Part shown: piece by piece, positions 4,465 through 8,791 of the stretch
How the letters are laid out: each line of letters starts with the position of its first letter
How positions within the stretch are numbered: the first letter of the stretch is position 1
NCBI GenBank assembly: GCA_009781575.1
Contig: WQXW01000054.1
Location: 1 to 8,791 of the forward strand
Length of the DNA stretch: 8,791 nt
Source of the DNA: Solirubrobacterales bacterium
GTDB lineage: Bacteria > Actinomycetota > Thermoleophilia > Solirubrobacterales > Solirubrobacteraceae
Direction: 5' to 3'
Translations under genes and position numbers: made by a program
The notes under the pieces: model-generated
Databases searched by the model: none
What the model was told of the DNA's origin: nothing
Seen by the model: the letters and a program-made list of their open reading frames with translations, nothing else

Positions 4465-5931
4465 GTGGGCCAAATGGAGATGCACCTCGACCTGGACTCG
4501 GCGGAGGGTCGCTCGAAGCGCTCGCGCATGGAGAACGCGCTGCGCGACGCCGTGCGCGAGGGGCGCCTGCCCTCGGGCACGCGTCTGCCGGCCACGCGCG
4601 CGTTGGCCGCGGAGCTTTGTGTCTCACGGGGCGTGGTGGTCGAGGCCTACGCGCAACTGGCCGCGGAGGGCTATCTGCGCACTCGGCGCGGGGGCGGCAC
4701 CACGGTGGCGCCCGCCGGCGCGGTCGCCGGCGCGATCGCCGCGCCGCCGCCGGCGAGGGGGGCGGTGCGCCACGACCTCAACCCCTTCCGCCCGGCGCTG
4801 AGCGCGTTCCCGCGCGCTGTGTGGCTGGCGGCCCTGTCACGGGTGATGCGCGCCTCGCCCGACGAGCGGCTGGGATACCCGGACCCGGGCGGGGTGCCGG
4901 AGCTGCGCGCCACGCTGGCCGGCTATCTGGGGCGCGTGCGCGGCGTGCGCGCGCATCCCGCGCAGGTGGTGGTGACCAGCGGCCTGCGCGCGGGCGTCGA
5001 TCTGCTGTTCGCCACCCTCGCCGCGGCGGGCGCGCGCGCGGTGGCGGTCGAGGAGCCGGGCTGGCGAGGGATGCGCGAGACCGCCGCCGGGGCGGGATTG
5101 CGCGTGGTGGGGGTGGGAGTGGACGCGGAGGGCATGGAGGTGGAGCAACTGGAGCGCCACCCCGACCTGGCCGCGGTGGCGGTGGCGCCGGCGCACCAGT
5201 ATCCGACCGGCGCGGTGCTCTCGCCCGCGCGCCGCGCGCGGCTTGTGGGGTGGGCGCGTGAGCGGCGCGCGTGGGTGGTGGAGGACGATTACGACGCCGA
5301 GTACCGCTACGACCGCCAGCCGATCGGCTCGCTCCAGGGGCTGGCGCCGGATCGGGTCGTGTACGGCGGGTCGGCCTCCAAGACGCTTGCCCCCGCGGTG
5401 CGGCTGGGCTGGCTGGTGTTGCCGGAGGAGCTCGTCGAGGAGGTGTGCGCGCGCCAGCGCCTGCGCGGCGGGATGCCGTCGGCGCTCGAGCAGCTGGCGC
5501 TGGCCGACCTGATCGAGCGGGGCGAGTTGGACCGCCACCTGCGCCGCCAGCGGCGGCTCTACCGCGCCCGCCGCGACGCGCTGCTCGAGGAGCTGGCGCG
5601 GGGCCTGCCGGAGGCCACGGTCGAGGGCGCCGCGGCGGGGCTGTACGTGCTGGTGAGCCTCCCCCCGGATCTCGACGAGCGCGCGGTGCTCGCCGAGGCG
5701 CGCGCGCGGGGCATGGCGCTGGAAGGACTTGGCGCGCGCCGGCCCGGCGTGGTGGTGGGTTACGCCAATCTCGACCGCGGGGCGGCCAGGCCGGTGGTGG
5801 CTACCCTGGCGGATGCGGTGCGCGCGGTGCGCGCGGTGCGGCGCGAGGTGGGCGGCAGGGTGGTCGCGGTGTCGTCGACGAGCGTCGAAGGGGAGAGGAT
5901 GGGTGGGGCGCCGACGCGGGTTGCCCAGTGA
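4465..5931 (+). CDS. MocR/PdxR-type PLP-dependent transcriptional regulator
   Basis: A 488-residue chimeric regulator: a GntR-type winged helix-turn-helix joined to a fold-type I aminotransferase-like domain that senses PLP or an amino acid rather than acting as an enzyme. The HTH spans about residues 17-80 (PSGTRLPATRALAAELCVSR, then GVVVEAYAQLAAEGYL). The effector domain runs from about 103 to 460: LNPFRPALSAFPRAVW (105-120), LGYPDPGGVPELRATLAGYL (136-155), AHQYPTGAVLS (243-253), EDDYDAEYRYDRQPIGSLQG (273-292) and SASKTLAPAVRLGW (303-316), where Lys306 should bind PLP. Start GTG 4465 has AGGTG 8 nt upstream; ATG 4474 or 4480 are alternatives. It is transcribed away from the PPOX-family gene, a common arrangement for MocR regulators and their targets, so that gene is the likely target. 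The last 25 residues are an unconserved-looking tail. Confidence 0.93.
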   Translation: MGQMEMHLDLDSAEGRSKRSRMENALRDAVREGRLPSGTRLPATRALAAELCVSRGVVVEAYAQLAAEGYLRTRRGGGTTVAPAGAVAGAIAAPPPARGAVRHDLNPFRPALSAFPRAVWLAALSRVMRASPDERLGYPDPGGVPELRATLAGYLGRVRGVRAHPAQVVVTSGLRAGVDLLFATLAAAGARAVAVEEPGWRGMRETAAGAGLRVVGVGVDAEGMEVEQLERHPDLAAVAVAPAHQYPTGAVLSPARRARLVGWARERRAWVVEDDYDAEYRYDRQPIGSLQGLAPDRVVYGGSASKTLAPAVRLGWLVLPEELVEEVCARQRLRGGMPSALEQLALADLIERGELDRHLRRQRRLYRARRDALLEELARGLPEATVEGAAAGLYVLVSLPPDLDERAVLAEARARGMALEGLGARRPGVVVGYANLDRGAARPVVATLADAVRAVRAVRREVGGRVVAVSSTSVEGERMGGAPTRVAQ

Positions 5932-6060
5932 GCGCACACACACTCGCCCCCGATGGCGCGCAAGCGCGATATCCAGCAGGTGCCCCGACCCTTGATGCCT
6001 CGCCTCTGAATGTGCTGCGCTCGATGCGCGGCTCGGTGGTTGCCGCGCGCTTGGCGGACT

Positions 6061-6106
6061 GGTGCTCGAGTTCGGCCCCGGCATGCGGTGGCAGATCTCG
6101 AGCGCC
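6061..6106. terminator. Hairpin between convergent genes, possible bidirectional terminator
   Basis: GGTGCTCGAG (6061-6070) pairs with CTCGAGCGCC (6097-6106) over ten positions with one G-U wobble, across a 26-nt loop. It lies in the 239-bp gap between the convergent MocR and flavin-reductase-like genes. No T-tract follows on either strand, so the terminator role is a guess. I see no gene in this gap. Confidence 0.27.
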
Positions 6107-6124
6107 GACGCGCGAGGCGCGGCA

Positions 6125-6159
6125 GACAGCTGACAGCGCCGGCCTCGCGGACAGCTGAC
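6125..6159. repeat. Direct repeat GACAGCTGAC
   Basis: GACAGCTGAC occurs at 6125-6134 and 6150-6159, 25 bp apart centre to centre, each holding the palindrome CAGCTG. It lies just beyond the stop codon of the flavin-reductase-like gene. It may be a duplicated protein site or chance. Confidence 0.45.
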
Positions 6160-6170
6160 GAGATCCCCCA

Positions 6171-6755
6171 TCAGTTGGAGCCGTCACCGGGGCCGTCGAT
6201 GCGGAAGACCTCGCGCACGGTGGTGTAGTGCAGGCCGCCGAGCCGCGCGATGGGCGTGAGCAGCGCGGGATCGACGCGGCCGTCGCGCCAGATCGATGGG
6301 TCGATATGGACGTGGAGCACGTCGCCGAAGGCCATCGTGCCCTCGCCGATCTCGAGGGTCTCCCGTAGGCGGCACTCGAGCGCGACCTTTGCGCGCGCCA
6401 TGCGCGGCGGGGTGACGCGCGAGGAGCGCGCGCCGGCCACCAACTCGCCGGCCTCGAACGCGGCGATGGCGAGGCGCATCTCGGGCGCCAGCTCGTGGTG
6501 AACGATGTTGACCACGAACTCGCCCGTCGCGCGCGCGTTGGCGATCGAATCGCCGGCGCCGATGGAGGTGAAGTGCACGATCGGTGGCGTGATCGAGCAG
6601 GCGTTGAAGTAACTGTAGGGCGCGAGGTTGCGCGCGCCGGAGGCGTCCTCGGTGGAGATCCACGCGATGGGGCGCGGCACCACGATCGAGGTCAGCAACA
6701 GGTAGCGCTGGCGGTGCTCGAGCGCGTCCAGGTCGAACTCGATCTCGCCCGGCAT
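6171..6755 (-). CDS. Flavin reductase-like FMN-binding split-barrel protein
   Basis: A 194-residue protein of the flavin_reduct family (DIM6/NTAB, RutF/HpaC-like fold), which binds FMN and typically passes electrons from NAD(P)H to free flavin or acts as a flavin-dependent oxidoreductase. Seen: RYLLLTSIVVPRPIAWIST (17-35), RNLAPYSYFNACSITPPIV (42-60), SIANARATGEFVVNIVHHEL (70-89), a middle MAFGDVLHVHID (141-152) and LARLGG-like LTPIARLGGLHYTTV near the end. The 'SIVVPRPIAW' subfamily is widespread and mostly uncharacterised, so a substrate cannot be named. ATG 6755 fits the usual N-terminus; there is no Shine-Dalgarno sequence, and an imperfect -10 (CAGAGT, 6763-6768) sits 7 nt upstream. It converges on the MocR gene and diverges from aspS. 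No partner monooxygenase is present in the window. Confidence 0.9.
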   Translation of the reverse strand: MPGEIEFDLDALEHRQRYLLLTSIVVPRPIAWISTEDASGARNLAPYSYFNACSITPPIVHFTSIGAGDSIANARATGEFVVNIVHHELAPEMRLAIAAFEAGELVAGARSSRVTPPRMARAKVALECRLRETLEIGEGTMAFGDVLHVHIDPSIWRDGRVDPALLTPIARLGGLHYTTVREVFRIDGPGDGSN

Positions 6756-6828
6756 GGGCCGCACTCTGCCAGAGCGCGGGCCGCGGCGGCCGGGCGGCGG
6801 TCCGGCCGCGGCGCTCGGCTGCGATCGC

Positions 6829-6880
6829 GCCGGGCGGTCCTGCCGGGCGGTCCTGCCGGGCGGTGGCGCCGGGCGGTCGA
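6829..6880. repeat. Four tandem 13-bp GC-rich repeats upstream of aspS
   Basis: GCCGGGCGGTCCT at 6829-6841 and 6842-6854 is followed by two copies that keep GCCGGGCGGT and vary the last three bases (6855-6867, 6868-6880). Looser copies of CCGGGCGG lie on both sides (6790-6797, 6888-6896). The array fills the gap between the flavin-reductase-like gene and aspS and ends about 28 nt before the aspS -10, so it could affect either promoter or simply be a slippage product. Confidence 0.8.
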
Positions 6881-6907
6881 GCGGCGACCGGGCGGCGGTG
6901 TCCCTCG

Positions 6908-6915
6908 TATACGGT
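6908..6915 (+). promoter_or_regulatory. -10 region of aspS
   Basis: TATACGGT (6908-6915) is the only A/T-bearing island in the region. Read as TACGGT (6910-6915) it is 8 nt from ATG 6924; read as TATACG it is 10 nt away. No Shine-Dalgarno sequence is present, so a leaderless or very short-leader transcript is likely. No clear -35 is visible. Confidence 0.42.
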
Positions 6916-6923
6916 TCGGCGCC

Positions 6924-8231
6924 ATGCGGCGACTGGGCATAGCGGAGCTGGGATCGGCGATCGGCGAGCGCGTGGAGGTGCGCGGCTGGGTCAACGCGGT
7001 GCGCGACCAGAAGCGCATGCAGTTCGTGATCCTCCGCGATGAGACCGGCATGGCGCAGGGAGTGCTGGAGAAGGGCGATGAGCCCAGCGCGCTCAACGAC
7101 GCGGTGTCCGCGCTCACGCCGGAGTCCACGGTGAGGGTGGTGGGCGAGGTGGTCGAGGACGAGCGGGTCAAGCTGGGGGGCCTGGAGGTGCGGCTGGCCG
7201 AGCTCGAGGTCTACTCGGCCGCCGACCCCGAGCTGCCGGTCACGCCGGAGTCGTCGATGGACAAGCGCATCGACTGGCGCCAGGTGGACCTGCGCCGGCC
7301 GGATCGCCGGCTGATCTTCGAGGTGCAGACCACCGTGGAGGCCGCCATGCGCGAGCACTGGCGCGAGCAGGGGTTCATCGAGATCCACACCCCCAAGCTG
7401 ATGGGCTCGGCCAGCGAGTCGGGCGCGGAGCTGTTCAGGGTCGACTACTTCGACCGCACCGCCTACCTGGCGCAGTCACCCCAGTTTTACAAGCAGATGG
7501 CCATGGCGGGCGGCTTTGACAAGGTGTTCGAGATCGGCCCGGTGTTCCGCGCCAACCCGTCGTTCACCTCGCGCCACGACACCGAGTTCACAAGCGTGGA
7601 TGTGGAGATCTCCTGGATCGACTCCCACGAGGACGTGATGGCCTTCGAGGAGCGCTGGCTGCGCCACACCTTCCAGAGCGTCGCGCAGCGCCACGGGCCC
7701 GCGATCGAGGAGACCTTCGGCGTGGAGCTGGTGGTGCCGGAGCTCCCCTTCCCGCGGGTCACACTCGCGGACGCGCGGGAGCTGTTGCGCGGCCACGGGC
7801 ACGAGGGGCCCCAGGACGGCGACGACCTCGACCCCGCCTCCGAGCGCGCGCTGTCGGCGATCGTGCGCGAGCACCACCGTCACGAGTTCGTGTTCGTCAC
7901 CGACTACCCCACCACGGTGCGGCCCTTCTACCACATGCGCCACCCCGACGATCCGTCGCTCACGAGGAGCTTCGACCTGCTGTGGCGAGGCATCGAGATC
8001 ACCACCGGCGCGCAGCGCGAGCACCGCTGCGCCCAGCTGCGCACCCAGGCGCTGTCGAAGGGGGTGGAGATCGAGTCGATCGACTACTACCTCGACTTCT
8101 TCCGCTACGGCGCGCCGCCCCACGGCGGCTTCGGCTTCGGGCTCACGCGCCTGCTCATGCAGATGACCGGCCAGGACACCGTGCGCGAGGTGACATTCCT
8201 CTATCGGGGCCCCAATCGCCTTACGCCGTGA
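6924..8231 (+). CDS. aspS: Aspartyl-tRNA synthetase, archaeal/eukaryotic type (aspartate--tRNA(Asp/Asn) ligase)
   Basis: A 435-residue class IIb synthetase that charges tRNA with aspartate in the cytoplasm. Residues 1-100 are the OB-fold anticodon-binding domain (VEVRGWVNAVRDQKRMQFVI); the class II core follows. Seen: VDLRRP (121-126), motif 1 FIEIHTPKLMGSASESGAELF (151-171, in two parts), YLAQSPQFYKQ (181-191; AspRS rather than AsnRS signature), motif 2 FRANPSFTSRHDTEFTSVDVE (208-228), and motif 3 GGFGFGLTRLL (401-411) with the ATP-binding Arg409. Length of 435 and the lack of the large GAD insertion mark the archaeal type, not the roughly 590-residue bacterial one. Asn24 and Lys83 align with the positions that separate discriminating from non-discriminating archaeal enzymes; see findings. 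ATG 6924 is the natural start; upstream codons in the frame do not look coding. Confidence 0.95.
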   Translation: MRRLGIAELGSAIGERVEVRGWVNAVRDQKRMQFVILRDETGMAQGVLEKGDEPSALNDAVSALTPESTVRVVGEVVEDERVKLGGLEVRLAELEVYSAADPELPVTPESSMDKRIDWRQVDLRRPDRRLIFEVQTTVEAAMREHWREQGFIEIHTPKLMGSASESGAELFRVDYFDRTAYLAQSPQFYKQMAMAGGFDKVFEIGPVFRANPSFTSRHDTEFTSVDVEISWIDSHEDVMAFEERWLRHTFQSVAQRHGPAIEETFGVELVVPELPFPRVTLADARELLRGHGHEGPQDGDDLDPASERALSAIVREHHRHEFVFVTDYPTTVRPFYHMRHPDDPSLTRSFDLLWRGIEITTGAQREHRCAQLRTQALSKGVEIESIDYYLDFFRYGAPPHGGFGFGLTRLLMQMTGQDTVREVTFLYRGPNRLTP

Positions 8232-8236
8232 CGCCC

Positions 8237-8288
8237 GATCGCCACGGTTCGCGGCGGGTCGCGGGGGGCGCGGCGGGCCGCGGCGATC
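8237..8288 (+). other. Hairpin-forming inverted repeat between aspS and the YhaM-like gene
   Basis: GATCGCCACGG (8237-8247) pairs with CCGCGGCGATC (8278-8288) at ten of eleven positions, closing a 30-nt very G-rich loop. It begins 6 nt after the aspS stop codon. There is no T-tract, so it could be a U-less terminator, an mRNA 3' end stabiliser or chance in GC-rich DNA. Confidence 0.4.
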
Positions 8289-8305
8289 CCGTCCGCGCCG
8301 CGCTC

Positions 8306-8311
8306 TACCTT
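8306..8311 (+). promoter_or_regulatory. -10 hexamer of the YhaM-like gene, leaderless layout
   Basis: TACCTT (8306-8311) ends 7 nt before GTG 8319. There is no Shine-Dalgarno sequence and no clear -35. The spacing matches that seen at several other starts in the window. Confidence 0.42.
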
Positions 8312-8318
8312 GGCGGGC

Positions 8319-8791
8319 GTGTTGGTACGAGAGTTCACCGACGGGATCGAGGTCGACCAGGTGTTGCTGGTGCGCACGGCCGAACGGCGCCAGCGCCGGG
8401 ACGGGGGCGACTACCTGCGCCTGCAGCTCGGCGATCGCACCGGCGCGGTGGTCACGATGGTGTGGGACGGCGTGGAGGAGCTCAGCCGGCTGGCGCGCCC
8501 GGGGGAGCCGGTGCGCGTGAGCGGCCGCTACGCGGTCCACCCGCGGTTCGGCCCCCAGATAAACCTGCGCGCGCTGGGGGAGGCGCTGCCGGGGAGCTAC
8601 TCGCCGGCCGAGCTGCGCGACGGGCCCGCGCGGGGCGCGGAGCAGATGGAGAAGGACCTGCGCGAGCTGATCGACACGATCCGCGAGCCCCACCTTCGCG
8701 CGCTGCTGGACCGCCTGCTCGGCCCGTCCTCGGGGGGGTGGGCGGCCTATCGGCAGGCGCCCGCGGCCAAGCACTACCACCAGGCCTACCG
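8319..8791 (+). CDS. YhaM-family 3'-5' exoribonuclease, N-terminal part (runs off window)
   Basis: The first 157 codons of a protein that continues past the right edge. Residues about 1-90 form an OB-fold nucleic-acid-binding domain (VREFTDGIEVDQVLLV, then DYLRLQLGDRTGAVVTMVWDG and the GRYAVHPRFGPQINLRAL strand pair). A helical linker with EQMEKDLRELIDTI and LRALLDRLLG follows. The segment PAAKHYHQAY at the very end is the entry to the HD-type metal-dependent hydrolase domain, whose remaining His/Asp ligands lie outside. YhaM/CBF1-like proteins degrade RNA, and in some hosts single-stranded DNA, from the 3' end. The GTG start at 8319 gives the expected V-L-V-R-E N-terminus and is 7 nt after a -10 hexamer. 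It follows aspS on the same strand by 87 nt but appears to have its own promoter. Confidence 0.88.
   Translation, partial: MLVREFTDGIEVDQVLLVRTAERRQRRDGGDYLRLQLGDRTGAVVTMVWDGVEELSRLARPGEPVRVSGRYAVHPRFGPQINLRALGEALPGSYSPAELRDGPARGAEQMEKDLRELIDTIREPHLRALLDRLLGPSSGGWAAYRQAPAAKHYHQAY

Noticed and set aside
4407..4595. Longer form of the PPOX-family protein starting at position 4595 or 4529
   Set aside because: It would overlap the MocR start and HTH coding region, the extra residues are not family-like, and the promoter layout supports ATG 4406.
5932..6170. Small gene between the MocR regulator and the flavin-reductase-like gene
   Set aside because: No frame in the gap combines a start signal with a plausible protein; only a hairpin and a short direct repeat are visible.
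4837..6171. 444-codon minus-strand frame opposite the MocR regulator
   Set aside because: His/Ala/Arg-rich without motifs, antisense to a clear HTH-aminotransferase protein.
7476..8780. 434-codon minus-strand frame opposite aspS and the YhaM-like gene
   Set aside because: Spans two confidently identified genes on the other strand; composition typical of an antisense shadow.

Overview
This is a very GC-rich (well above 70% by eye) chromosomal segment. Its proteins look like those of a deep-branching actinobacterium, most likely Thermoleophilia/Solirubrobacterales. The reasons are an archaeal-type aspartyl-tRNA synthetase, a YhaM-like OB-fold/HD exonuclease, a DUF1707 membrane protein and near-saturated G/C third codon positions. 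The taxonomic call is inference.

Layout, left to right. Positions 1-200 (-) hold the 5' end of an IS630-type transposase that runs off the left edge. Positions 256-714 (-) encode a DUF1707 membrane protein. A divergent gap (715-961) contains a 72-nt element closed by a perfect 12-bp inverted repeat. Positions 962-2527 (+) encode a free-standing carboxyltransferase (acyl-CoA carboxylase beta-type) with no biotin carboxylase beside it. Positions 2528-3590 are a low-complexity stretch: a signal-peptide-bearing Pro/Cys/His-rich reading frame ends at a double stop and continues in the same frame behind it; then come an intrinsic terminator serving the minus strand and a 14/15-bp composite tandem repeat. 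Positions 3591-4406 (-) encode a NimA-like FMN-binding 'pyridoxamine phosphate oxidase family' protein with a Pro/Ala repeat at its N-terminus. It diverges from a MocR/PdxR-type PLP-dependent regulator (4465-5931, +). A flavin-reductase-like protein (6171-6755, -) converges on the regulator. An archaeal-type AspRS (6924-8231, +) and the start of a YhaM-type nuclease (8319 to the right edge, +) follow.

Working together: the clearest regulatory unit is the MocR regulator with the divergent PPOX-family gene, which share a 58-bp intergenic region holding a small inverted repeat over the predicted PPOX promoter. AspRS and YhaM are same-strand housekeeping genes. The carboxyltransferase probably needs a biotin carboxylase/BCCP encoded elsewhere.

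A recurring theme is a TANNNT -10 hexamer placed 6-8 nt before the start codon, with no Shine-Dalgarno sequence, at five loci. This points to widespread leaderless transcription. I see no CRISPR array, prophage, toxin-antitoxin pair or recognisable defence system. The least explained parts are the Pro/Cys-rich locus at 2564-3349, the inverted-repeat element at 796-867 and the short tandem repeats next to or inside genes.
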